In this document: one piece after another, positions 33,801-43,185 of the stretch
Layout: each line of letters opens with the position of its first letter
Position numbering within the stretch: position 1 is the stretch's first letter
NCBI GenBank assembly: GCA_051294375.1
Contig: CM119268.1
Coordinates: 45,437-109,436, forward strand
DNA: 64,000 nucleotides
Direction: 5' to 3'
From: Paraspadella gotoi
Taxonomy: Eukaryota; Chaetognatha
The notes under the pieces: model-generated
Told to the model about the DNA's origin: nothing
The model's input: only the letters and a program-made list of their open reading frames with translations
Databases searched by the model: none
Program-made: the position numbers and the translations under genes

Positions 33801-34228
33801 CAGTGGCCACAGATAGTTTGTGGACCGAGAGAGACTGAGATATCTCTCTCTCGCTCTCTCCTCCTCTTCTCCGCCGGTCAACTTCAGTCAGTCTTTGTTT
33901 CGCCAATTCAGGTGATAGATTCCGCTCGCTTGGACGATTTCCCCTCGGTATTTTCACCATTTTCTTACGGCATTTACACTGGCATTTTCACCGACCATAC
34001 TGGATTTATTTATTGATTTATTGATTGATTTATTGATGGATTTTTTTTACATTACATTTTGATTTCTCTTCGATTTCTTCTATATTTTTGTCGAGATTTA
34101 TTGACAGTACAGAGTCAGTGGGAGCTTGGAGCAGTGTAGAGAGACGGAAACTTTTAGTTATGTCATGTCATGTCATGTCACAAAATTACTTTCATTTGTC
34201 AAGAAAGAATAAATTTAATCTATATTTA
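33801..34228. other. Single-copy stretch
   Basis: Mixed sequence with a short CT tract (33842-33872) and (TTTA/TTGA)n at 34000-34040. The ATGTC repeat is at 34157-34180. No gene seen. Confidence 0.5.
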
Positions 34229-34385
34229 ATTTAGAGAAAAAATTTGATTGTCGTGGCAACAACAAATTTGTTTTATTGAGAAAAGGGTTTTTGCGCTGAA
34301 GAAGGTTCGTATTGTGAACCGAAACTTGTCCGTTTTCTCAATGAAACAAATTCGTTGTTGCCACTATAATCAACCTCTCTAAATC
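34229..34385 (+). ncRNA. Hammerhead-ribozyme-like stem-loop
   Basis: Two arms of about 55 bases (34229-34284 and 34333-34385) are largely complementary and enclose a hammerhead-like core. The core is CTGAAGA at 34296-34302 (consensus CUGANGA), then a helix GGTTC (34304-34308) / GAACC (34316-34320) with a 7-base loop, then GAAA at 34321-34324. A minimal stem III ACTTGT (AC/GT with a TT loop) comes next, then C at the expected cleavage position, 34330. Stem I starts as GCG/CG, is interrupted by an internal loop (GGGTTTTT) and continues in the long arms. This is the type I topology known from Penelope-like elements and retrozymes. One oddity: an extra A at 34303 between the core and stem II is not in the consensus and could lower or abolish activity. 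Seen: sequence and pairing. Inferred: ribozyme identity. Confidence 0.5.
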
Positions 34386-34598
34386 ACAATACACAACGAA
34401 AAGAAAGGAAAATAACATAACTATATTTAAATATATGTATTAGATTGAAAAACGTCAATTTGTGTCCGAATTAGTCATCGGCGTTTGAACAGAAGGAGCA
34501 AAACAATTTGAATTAGAATTTCTAAATAATTAGTTTGACGATTTGAGATTCTCTGGTGGTCCTATCACCACAGATGGATTAAAGCTGTTTCTTTCGCA
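34386..34598. other. AT-rich spacer
   Basis: No repeat or gene recognised between the stem-loop and SINE S2. Confidence 0.5.
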
Positions 34599-34835
34599 GC
34601 GCCTCAGTGGCTCAGTGGACTAATGCACCATCCCAACGTGCGTCCCTGGTTCGAGCCCTGAGGTTGTCATGTAGAAAGTGGGATGGACCGGGTAACCCGC
34701 CTGTAGGCAAGGGCCTGCTGCCAGATCCAAACCTCTGGACTACATGAACATGCTGTCTCGCTGTCGCCACGATGTGACACCGCTGCGGGTGAGGCGCCCT
34801 GTAAAACCTGCCTCTTCAATTCCTTCTTATATCTG
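34599..34835 (+). mobile_element. tRNA-derived SINE, family S2
   Basis: A box TGGCTCAGTGG (34608-34618) and B box GGTTCGAGCCC (34648-34658) match RNA polymerase III consensus exactly, at normal spacing. CCTCA (34602-34606) and TGAGG (34659-34663) can pair as an acceptor-like stem, but the T-arm does not fold as a functional tRNA. A non-tRNA body of about 170 bases with GC-rich segments follows. Only one copy is in the window. Confidence 0.7.
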
Positions 34836-35025
34836 AACTAAACCTTGTTTTGTACGTCATTTTTAACATTTTAGAAAAATGTTTTGTGTTTCAACTGCAT
34901 AACGCAATTTGAAATTGCAAGATCCTGAAAAAAATAGAAAGAAATAAAAAAAATGAGGAAGGAAACAATTTGATCCGTTTTTCAATTTGATTTCAAATCC
35001 CGAGCTGAGAGAAAAGAAAGAAATA

Positions 35026-35057
<32 letters not shown>

Positions 35058-35962
35058 AGAAAAGAAAGAAAGAAAGAAAGAAAGAAAGAAAAAAAATAGA
35101 AAGAAAAAAAGAAAAAAGAATGAAAGAAAAAAAGAAAGAAAGAAAGAAAGAAAGAAAGAAAAAAAGAAAGAAAGAGAGAAAAAAAAAGAAAGAAAAAAGG
35201 AAATGCCAGATAGGGTGGAAAAACCGAGACAAAAAGATAGAGAAAGAAAAAAAGAAAAGAAAAAGGGACAGAACGAAACAAACAAACTGACTGTGAGATC
35301 GATAAACAGACAGATAGATCGTAAAAAAAAATAAAACTTTTTTTTTTCAATTTCTTTCCTCGTGGATTTGATTCGGGATTAAATTTCATAATCGAAAGTA
35401 GAGGAATTGAAATGGAAAAGAGAAATAAATGAAAGAAGGAAGAAAGGAAGGAATGAAAGGAGAAAGAAATGAAAGAAGGAAGGAATGAAAGGAGAAAGAA
35501 ATGAAAGAAGGAACGAAGGAACAAAGGAACGAAGGAAGGAAGGAAGGAAGGAAGGAAGGAATGAATGAATGAATGAATGAATGAATGAATGAATGAATGA
35601 TTGAATGATTGAATGAAAGAAGGAAAGAATTTAAGAAGGAAGAAAGGAAGGAAGGAAGGAAGGAAGGAAGGAAGGAAAGAAAAAGGAAGGAATAAAAAAA
35701 AGAAGGAAAATTTAAGCATTTGACAAATTTAGAAAAGAAAAAAGTTTTGCTTGAAGCGATTGACGATGGGAGAGATGATTGGAGAGATGATTGGAGAGAT
35801 GATTGGAGAGATGATTGAAAAAAGTTGAGAGATAAAGATAGAAATAAAAATAGAAAAAATAGAAAGACAATTATGGAAAAAAGGAAAACTAAAGACAGAA
35901 AGAATAAAAAAAGATAAGACAGAAAAAAAATAAAGTAATTGAGGACAAATAAAAAAACCAAT

Positions 35963-36042
<80 letters not shown>

Positions 36043-36050
36043 AATAAAGA
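34836..36050. repeat. (AAAG)n, (GGAA)n, (GAAT)n tetranucleotide arrays
   Basis: (AAAG)n at about 35015-35200 and 35962-36042. GGAA/GAAT arrays are at 35400-35690, with a run of about 13 GAAT units near 35560. GGAGAGATGATT is repeated four times at 35769-35816. Short mixed stretches lie between. Long Phe/Ser frames on the minus strand are repeat translations. Confidence 0.9.
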
Positions 36051-36149
36051 TCAAATCTGCCATAAATTTTATTACGTTTCGAATGAGTCACATATTTTGT
36101 CGACCGTTTGACGCCACACATATAATCCCAGTCAGACGGAAGAAAAAAC

Positions 36150-36345
36150 ATCTGGGCAACGCCATTTACCATCAGTCACTCGCCATATGCCAGACGTCAC
36201 TCGCTTTCTGCCAAACCATCTGATAATCGTCATTTGTAATGCGCCAAACGACATTTTCCATGTATCAGACGTCACACGCCATCTGCCAAACAGAGTTTGC
36301 CATCGTTCAGACGTCACTTGCCGTCTGCAACCCATGTTGCCTTAG
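36150..36345. repeat. Degenerate ~38-bp repeat array
   Basis: Repeated CAGACGTCAC (36191, 36266, 36308), each followed by CGCC/TGCC and (at two of them) CTGCCAAAC, with one weaker unit between. Irregular spacing. Confidence 0.65.
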
Positions 36346-36715
36346 TTCAGCACAGAGATTTTGCATTTTTTTCAATTATTGTCAATTATTTTTTAGCAAA
36401 AAGGTTTAAGCAGCGATACTTAAATAATTTTTCTCATTTAGCAGTACTAAAATTATTATCATTATTCCCATTATCATTATACTTAAGTTCTCCATTTTTC
36501 GTGTAGAAATTCTCAAAATCCCTTAAGAACAACATTTTGATTTTCCCTTTTACAGATCCATCAAACGACCTGCCCAACTCCAGCATCCTCTACATCTCCA
36601 TCTCCCTCTTTAACAACCTGACAAATTCCATCATTCCCATCAACCTTTCCACTTCATTCAAAAAGGCCTTTGACCAGATTTAAGTCGAAAGGAAAAGAGG
36701 GAAATGTTAATCAAG
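36346..36715. other. AT-rich single-copy stretch
   Basis: No gene or repeat family recognised. Confidence 0.5.
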
Positions 36716-36860
36716 AGGCCCGCGGCTCCGAAGCCGCTTTTTAACCTTTGGCCCCTGACCCCTTTTCCCGAGACGGCCCCCTTGGAAGGCCGTCGATGAC
36801 CCCGGGTAGCGGCCACCGGTGAGAGATCCCGCTGGGAAACCCGGTCCGTTTGACCGTTTT
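36716..36860. other. Isolated GC-rich patch with small hairpins
   Basis: GCGGCTCCGAAGCCGC followed by TTTTT (36723-36743) is a stem-loop with a T tail, like an RNA polymerase III or bacterial-type terminator in shape. A CGGCC/GGCCG pair (36773-36793) follows. Origin unknown. Confidence 0.4.
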
Positions 36861-37195
36861 CCTTCTACGACTGGAAAAAGATGGGAGGTGGGAAGGGAGG
36901 GAGGGAAAGGGGAAGAGGGGGGAGGAGGGAAAGGGAAAGAGGGGGAAGGGAGGGAAAGGGGAGGGGAAGGAGGGGGAGAGGGAAAGGGGAGAGGGGGAGG
37001 AGGAAAGGGGAAGAGGGGGGAGGGAGGGAAGGGAAAGGAGAGGGGGAGGGAGGGAAAGGGAAAGAGGGGGAAGGGAGGAAAGGGGAGGGGAAGAGGGGGA
37101 GGGAGGGAAATGGAAAGAGGGGGAAAGAGGAGGGAAAGGGAGGGAAGAGGGGGAGAGAGGAGGGATAGAGAGCGGGGAGAAGGGAAGAAGACCAT
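36861..37195. repeat. GGGAGGGAAAGGGGAAGA purine minisatellite
   Basis: Nearly pure purine on the + strand; short irregular units of GGGAGGGAAAGG and GGAAGAGGGGG. It resembles the 6.5-8.5 kb array in composition but not in unit. Confidence 0.85.
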
Positions 37196-37543
37196 TTGGT
37201 GAAAAACAAATTTGTTTCTCAAGATTTGTACTCCTGGTTAATTCATATTCTTTTTTTCTTTTTTTCATTTTATTTTTCGTTTTATTCTACGTATTTTATT
37301 TTATTATATTTCATTCTAATCTATTCTATTCTATTATATTCTATTTCATTCTATTCTATTCTATTCTATTCTATTCTATTCTATTATATTCTATTTTATT
37401 ATATTCTATTCTATTATATTCTATTCTATTGTTTTCTTTTCTATTCTTTTTTTACTTTCTTCATTCTTCCCTTTCTTCATTCGCCCACTTTTCAATCCTC
37501 CTACTTATCCATCTTTTCCTCTTTCCCCATTGATATCCTTTTC

Positions 37544-37640
<97 letters not shown>

Positions 37641-37719
37641 CAACATTTTGAAATAAATTTTAAACATTAAGTTCAATAATAAATTTGTTCATCTTTTAAT
37701 TTATTAATTATTTTATCTA
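37196..37719. repeat. (TTCTA)n, T-rich and (CT)n tracts
   Basis: TTCTA/TTATA pentamers at about 37311-37440. CT tracts lie at 37538-37631. Confidence 0.9.
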
Positions 37720-38011
37720 TTTATTCATTCATTTACTAATTTGAAACATTTTTTATAGTTACTGATTAAACTCGCATGACATTTTAAAATTCCAGCCACT
37801 TTACAACCTACGCTTTTTGTCCACATTTCTGTCCACATTCTCGCCAAGCTCCCACACTTCCCTACCCACATATTTGTCCACGTCCCATAAAACCATAAAA
37901 GTGTCGCTTCTAAATCGGATTCCTACTGACGTCAGCTTTGACCCTTAGAATGACCTCACCCTTTTTCGTCAGATCGCTTTACCTCCCAGTCCAACTTATC
38001 TAACATTTTTA

Positions 38012-38095
38012 GCCTTGCATTGCAATAAGTTCACTCTGCCTTCAGTGGAAAGCCCTCAAACCTAGTTCCAAGCCCAGGACCCGTTAAAAAAGTTC
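38012..38095 (+). repeat. SINE S1 fragment
   Basis: Retains CTTGCATTGCAATAAGTTCA, then jumps to AGTTCCAAGCCCAGGACCCG, i.e. internally deleted. The twin is at about 49033-49104. Confidence 0.6.
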
Positions 38096-38136
38096 AAAAC
38101 TTAACACTTACCTAATCCTTAACCTTATTCTCTAAT

Positions 38137-38482
38137 TGTATACTATAACTATAAGTATGGGTACTCTCCTGTGCGTCCTATCAGCGACAACCATTTACTA
38201 CGTTCAACAGAGTATATTAGCCATTATGTACAACAAGTGAGAGAGGAGTAGTAGTAGAAATAGTACATCTTAGGCTTCCCATAGTCTAAGTGACATAATT
38301 TCGCATAAATTAAAGAAAAGAAAAATAATTCAAATCTCGTTCAGCTCCGTTCTCGGCACCGCGTCTCTAATCTCTAAGCGCCGAATCTTAGCGCCGGTTC
38401 GCTTAATCAGCGTCCCGACACTAAGCGTCCGCCACGCCCAGTGCTATGCCAGCGGCGCCGTATCGTGCCGTCTTATTATACA
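38137..38482 (-). repeat. LTR (3' LTR in element orientation)
   Basis: 346 bp, TG...CA. Differs from the right LTR mainly around 38215-38250, where one has TATATTAGCCATTATGTAC and the other has GTAGTAG repeats. High similarity elsewhere suggests a fairly recent insertion. Confidence 0.75.
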
Positions 38483-38639
38483 GTCCCCACAATTTGCCCA
38501 CAAATTTTCATAGTGGCACGATGCGTCAGCGCTGGCATGCACGTCTTGACCGATCCCCCTGCATCTGCGTCTACGTCCGCAATTTGTGCTTGCAGCGATC
38601 CTTGATCCATCTCTGCTCTCATCCTTGGAATCTGCAACA

Positions 38640-38950
38640 CCTTGTAACGTCGCCTCTGCAGCACTCCGTAACGTCGTCGTCTGCAACCTCGTAGCGTCTT
38701 ATCTGCAGCACCTCGTAACGTCTTCGTCTGCAGCACCTCGTAACTCTTCGTCTGCAGCACCTCGTAACGTCTTCGTCTGCAGCACCTCATAACGTCTTCG
38801 TCTGCAGCACCTCTAACGTCTTGTCTGCAGCACCTCGTAACTTGTCGTCTGCAGCACACTCGTAATGTCGTCGTCTGCAGCCCTCATAACTTCGTCGTCT
38901 GCAGCACCTATAACTTCGTCATCTGCAGCACCTCGTGACTTCGTCGTCTT
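38640..38950. repeat. 24-25-bp minisatellite in the LTR element
   Basis: CTGCAGCACCTCGTAACGTC units: CTGCAG marks at 38703, 38728, 38752 and 38777. About 12 units, degenerate at both ends. Confidence 0.9.
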
Positions 38951-40164
38951 GACTCCGGAGAAAACTCACTTCTCCTTCCTCTCCACCCGTTTTCGCTCGG
39001 AGGCAATAACTGGTTTCATCAGTTTGGTGAATAATGAAACTAATCCAAACGACTATAAATAACAGTTCAATAACAGTTTCAAGCAAGTTGTATTAAACGG
39101 CTCCAAGTAATAATTATAAGAAACATCCACTCATAATGATAATAAATAACATATCACACAGTCCATAACCAATAACCAGTCAACACAAATACATTCATAA
39201 ATAAAGCCGTAACTGTAACTCGTAAATTTTACTGTCTCCATTCCGTGAATCTCTTTCTTTTAAAGTGACGTTAACTTTTCCATAGCACCCATCAAGTAAT
39301 TAACATTAATTCATTAATCGCATTAATTCTCATGGTTTTAAGAGTGACGTCTGTTTATTTTTGTTTTAAATTCAACGCTGCCGCCTTGCGTCCAAACCTC
39401 TATTTGAATAAGTTTATTTCTTCCCTTCAGCTAACTTTTCCTGAGCTGAAGAAAGAGCATTGTCACGGCGCTCCTTTCGCCGCAACCAACGTGGACTTGG
39501 GGGCAAAGCTTTCCCCTTTTTTTTCTTGTAATATTGAAAGGTAGCATGGCGCTCTTCTTCGCCATAACCTCAACGTGTGACTTCAGGGGATGAATCCTTT
39601 CCCCGAATCAGCGACATCAACATCGCAAATATTTACCTTCAACTCCCTTTTTGTGAAGGTATGGATAAAGACATGGCACTCTTCTTAGCCATGACAACTC
39701 ATAAATCCGTCAAATTTCAATGTTTATAAGGCAAACATCCGTCATTTAAATATAAGTGCTTCTTGGCAAATCTAATATTTTTTGAACATGCGGCAAAGGT
39801 TCCAATCCAAGAAAATGTCACTTTTAAGTCATTTTTGTCCATATTCACTTAACATTTCCAGAGACTTGAATGGGCAAAGCCATACCTGATTTCCTATTTT
39901 TCTTCTGACCGTGTTGACCGTGAATTTCAAATTGATGACGGCGGCGCGGCCATCCGGCATGCCTCCACAAATTGGAGTGAATTTCTCCTTTTTCAAATTT
40001 CTTTTAAAAAAATCAGCAACACGGCGAATCTAAACTCGAATTTTCCCGTCTTTTCTTTTTCGCGAGAAAGGCAGTAAATTTTCAAGCGCTTTAACTCTGC
40101 GCTGATGAACTCATGATGGAAGAGGCTGTTTTGACTTTGCCAAATTCCTGACCCGACTTTCTCC
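38951..40164. other. Interior of the LTR element without clear coding sequence
   Basis: Mixed sequence. Three loose repeats of a GGCGCTC/GGCACTCTTCTT motif with CCTTTCCCC or GCCATGACA follow-ups lie at 39460-39700. Stops in all frames; no domain recognised. Confidence 0.5.
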
Positions 40165-40433
40165 ATGTTGAAAACATCATTTCCAGCTTCGTCTTTCCCG
40201 TCAGCAGCATCATCGGATTGGAGAAAAACTCACCATTGCATCATTCCGATCGACAGTGGCTTTTCTTTGAAATGTGTCGTCGGCAGCTTCGTAGTCAGCA
40301 TCAATGCGTTGTTGCATCGCTGCGTTTGTTGCGTTGGTTGTATGTGTTGCGTCGGCTGCATTTGTTGCGTTTGTGGCTTACCGGCACACCTGGCTCCATT
40401 CGGCGTTTCGACTACCGTCTCCAGTCCGTCGAG

Positions 40434-40823
40434 TCATGTTCCTCTCATCTTCCTCCTCAGCTCGAAATGCCTGATCTCATTCTCCCTTTCCCTTCTCCTT
40501 AAATCCAACTGCCTTTCCTTATTTTCCAGCTCCAACCTCAACTGCTTTTTCTTACTCTCTAACTCCAGCTTCAACCTTTCAATTTCCAACCTGTCTTTCT
40601 CTTCCGCGGCTTTCGCCATCTCGACCAGGCGGCGCCGCTGCGACGCCCGGGAGCTGCGGGATCCGCCGACATCACTGATCCTCCCCTCTTTGGCGACGAT
40701 GCAGAGGACCCACCGTACGTGACATAATGCAATATAATCAACGGCAATTCGGCAGAAAATAAATAATAAGACAATTTGTTTTTTGTATTTTATTTGTGAC
40801 TGCGTGAGTGACGACCGGTACAC
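40434..40823 (-). CDS. Coiled-coil frame, gag-like fragment of the LTR element
   Basis: 129 codons on the minus strand. After an unremarkable N-terminal part (which may be read-through of leader sequence), residues of about 45-125 are a Ser/Arg-rich segment (GGSRSSRASQRRR) and then a long Lys/Glu/Leu heptad region (KAAEEKDRLEIERLKLELES onwards), a predicted coiled coil. Such charged coiled coils after a Ser/Arg stretch are common at the start of BEL/Pao-type polyproteins, which fits the surrounding LTRs and orientation. The frame stops after KMRGT. Another frame continues downstream with Thr/Asn/Ala-rich repeats, so the gene is probably broken or spliced. No enzymatic domain. It could also be a chance coiled coil, but composition and position make element origin more likely. 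Confidence 0.4.
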   Translation of the reverse strand: MYRSSLTQSQIKYKKQIVLLFIFCRIAVDYIALCHVRWVLCIVAKEGRISDVGGSRSSRASQRRRLVEMAKAAEEKDRLEIERLKLELESKKKQLRLELENKERQLDLRRRERENEIRHFELRRKMRGT

Positions 40824-40916
40824 AATTTCTCCGTTTTCTATCTGCGCGAGTGATATATACGTACCAGCTGTAAACTGAATGAATCTAGATCTCCAGGTAA
40901 TAAACGATTAGTAAGC

Positions 40917-41125
40917 TTCAGCTCTTGGCGCCGCTTCAGCTCTTGTGCCGCTTCGGCTCTTGACGCCGCTTCAGCTCTTGATGCCGCTTCAGCTTAAGGC
41001 GCTTACTCTACGCCGCTTCAGCTCTTGGCGCCGCTTCAGCTCTTGACGCCGCTTCTGCTCTTGACGCCGCTTCAGCTCTTGACGCCTTCAGCTCTTGGCG
41101 CCGCTTCAGCTCTTGGCGCCCGCTT
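40917..41125. repeat. 18-bp GC-rich minisatellite in the element leader
   Basis: About 11 units of CAGCTCTTGACGCCGCTT with GGC/GAC variants. Lies between the right LTR and the coiled-coil frame. Confidence 0.9.
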
Positions 41126-41204
41126 CGACTCTCGTGCTGTGGGAGTTAGCTCACCTGCGCAGAATGTCGGCGCCGCTCCAACCAAGGCGCAATCACCAGC
41201 CAGA

Positions 41205-41536
41205 TGTATTAAATATCAACTAGTAAGTATGGTACTCTCCTGTGCTCCTATCAGCGACAACCATTTACTACGTTCAACAGAGTAGTAGTAGTAGGAGGAG
41301 TAGTAGTAGAAATAGTACATCTTAGGCTTCCCATAGTCTAAGTGACATAATTTCGCATAAATTAAAGAAAAGAAAAATAATTCAAATCTCGTTCAGCTCC
41401 GTCTTCTTGGCACCGCGTCTCTAATCTCTAAGCGCCGAATCTTAGCGCCGGTTCGCTTAATCAGCGTCCCGACACTAAGCGTCCGCCACGCCCAGTGCTA
41501 TGCCAGCGGCGCCATATCGTGCCGTCTTATTATACA
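41205..41536 (-). repeat. LTR (5' LTR in element orientation)
   Basis: 332 bp, TGTATT...TATACA. Near-identical to 38137-38482. Confidence 0.75.
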
Positions 41537-41571
41537 ATAACTAATCCTTAAACCTTAAACCCTAACCCTCA

Positions 41572-41790
41572 GCTTAGGTTAAGGATTTAGTGTTAGAGCT
41601 TAGGTTAAGGATTTAGTGTTAGAAGCTCTAACACTAAATCCTTAACCTAAGCTTTAACCCTAAATTCTTAACCTAAGCTCTAACCCTAAATCCCTAACCT
41701 AAGCTCTAACCCTAAATCCCTAACCTAAGCTCTAACACTAAATCCCTAACCTAAGCTCTAACCCTAAACCCTTAACTTTAACCCCTAACC
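41572..41790. repeat. 26-bp telomere-like minisatellite with inversion
   Basis: Two units of GCTTAGGTTAAGGATTTAGT+GTTAGA (41572-41597, 41598-41623) are followed by about six units of the reverse complement with CCCTAA-rich variants (AACCCTAAATCCCTAACC). The orientation switches at about 41625, so a long hairpin is possible. The noisy twin is at about 49193-49470. Confidence 0.85.
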
Positions 41791-42101
41791 ACAAATCTAA
41801 TTTTCAAACGTTACCTTTGAAAAATATGTCCTGTTATTGTGATTCTATTGTGAAAAAAATATTATGAAATTTTTTTTGTATCACGATGCAGAAACGATTC
41901 GTGATTGACCGCATTCTCAACTCACGCCAAATCACCCACATCCTAAGCCCACTTTATTGCCCACACTCCCCCACACTCTTCTTCTTTATCCATCAAACCA
42001 GCGCCTCTGCACCTCCTGACCCACAGGACGTGAACTCTGACCTTTTCACATCTGCACCTCGCAACGCCAGAGACGTCGACTCTGCATCTGTTTTTGAGAG
42101 T

Positions 42102-42141
<40 letters not shown>

Positions 42142-42524
42142 CACAAAGAGAGAAGGAGCAAGAAAAAAGAGAGAAAAGAGAAGAAAAAACAAGATTAGTG
42201 CCCCAAAATCTGTTTTATAAAATTTTCAAATATTTTTAACCTCTTAAGATTTACAGTTAGGTATTCTTTCTCTCAGTATTTAGTAAACGTTTTTTCGGCC
42301 TATCAAAGACATATTCTCATAAATCATCGCTTTACTATGTAACCAATATTCACTATTTTAAAGAAACATAAAGCCTCCAGGCTTCTTTAAAAAATTATTA
42401 TTCCAGAAAAAAAATAGCATTTATATACAAGTAAAAACTGAAATTTTTGATAAAATTATTATTTTCTTCAAAGCATTTAACTCGTCCTCTTTATAAAATC
42501 GTTATGTAACCAAATGTTAATATT
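41791..42524. other. Mixed stretch with (AG)n
   Basis: (AG)n at 42103-42140. The frame across it reads into Arg/Glu runs and is not a gene. AT-rich after 42230. Confidence 0.6.
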
Positions 42525-42647
42525 GTGGATAAGACGCTAACTGCGAAGTGGACTGAAGACGAAAGGCTAAAATGGAAAGGGTCCAGGGCTTCGAACCAGG
42601 CTTGAGGGTTTCCCAGGCCAACAAGGCGGTGTACAATGCCTGACTAC
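42525..42647 (-). repeat. SINE S1 fragment, minus strand
   Basis: Minus-strand GTAGTCAGGCATTGTAC start, GGTTCGAAGCCCTGGACCC (which by chance also fits the B box) and an AGCGTCTTATCCAC end. Internally deleted. Twin at 50229-50348. Confidence 0.65.
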
Positions 42648-42819
42648 AATATATCTTCTTTTTTACAAATTGTCTTTTCTTTTCTTTTCTTTTCTTTTTT
42701 ACAAATTGTCTTTTCTTTTATTCTCAAATTTCCTTTCGCTCTCGTCATCGTCCTCTAAAAAAATACGAGTGAATTTAATCCCGAATTCAAAATCGCGTGA
42801 AAAACGAGGAAAACGTTTT

Positions 42820-43185
42820 ATGTCAGAAGACGATGACGATGATGACGAAGAATATGACGATGACGAAGACGACAATGATGACGACGACAATGACGACGAC
42901 GACCATGATGATGACGACGATCATGATAACGACGACTGTGATGAAGACGAAGATGACGATGACGACGACGACGATGATTACGACGATGATGATGACAAAG
43001 ATGATAATGACAACGATGATGATAAATACGACAACGACAAAGATGACGACGATGATTAGAACGATGAAGATGATGACAATGAGGATGACAACGAAAACGA
43101 CGACGAAGAAGAAAATGACAACAAAGACGATGAAAATGATGATGATGACTACAACGACGATGATGATGATGACGATGATCTAAGC
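42820..43185 (+). repeat. GAC/GAT triplet array (acidic frame 42670-43059)
   Basis: Interrupted (GAY)n on the + strand. One frame stays open to 43059 and would encode an Asp-rich tract with Asn, His, Tyr and Lys interruptions. Similar arrays at seven other places in the window, and a broken frame in the twin (50530-50880), point to a repeat and not a protein. Confidence 0.85.

Larger units (their letters stand above)
38137..41536 (-). mobile_element. Non-autonomous LTR retroelement, BEL/Pao-like (tentative)
   Basis: Two near-identical terminal repeats (38137-38482 and 41205-41536), each starting TGTAT and ending TATACA, flank about 2.7 kb. On the minus strand the right LTR is followed, after TC, by TGGCTGGTGATTGCGCC, a good primer-binding-site shape. 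The left LTR is preceded by GTGGGGAC, acceptable as a polypurine tract. The only protein-like frame is a minus-strand coiled coil (40434-40823). No protease, reverse transcriptase, RNase H or integrase is seen, so it would depend on another element. Two internal minisatellites are present. The other Z copy (49150) lacks it exactly between CTCTAATT and CAATAACTAATCC. I find no clear target-site duplication. Confidence 0.7.

Noticed and set aside
34599-34670. A functional tRNA gene
   Set aside because: A and B boxes are present, but the T-arm and acceptor do not fold as a complete cloverleaf, and a long non-tRNA body follows, so SINE is the better call.
34982-36172. Long Phe/Ser/Leu frames resembling membrane proteins
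   Set aside because: They are translations of (AAAG)n, (GGAA)n and (GAAT)n arrays on the opposite strand.
38990-39035. Minus-strand CTGATGAAACC...GCGAAAA as a hammerhead
   Set aside because: The bases between the two motifs do not form helix II.
42670-43059. Acidic Asp-rich protein (biomineralisation-type)
   Set aside because: Many other GAY arrays occur in the window, and the twin copy is frame-broken. No signal peptide or other domain is attached.
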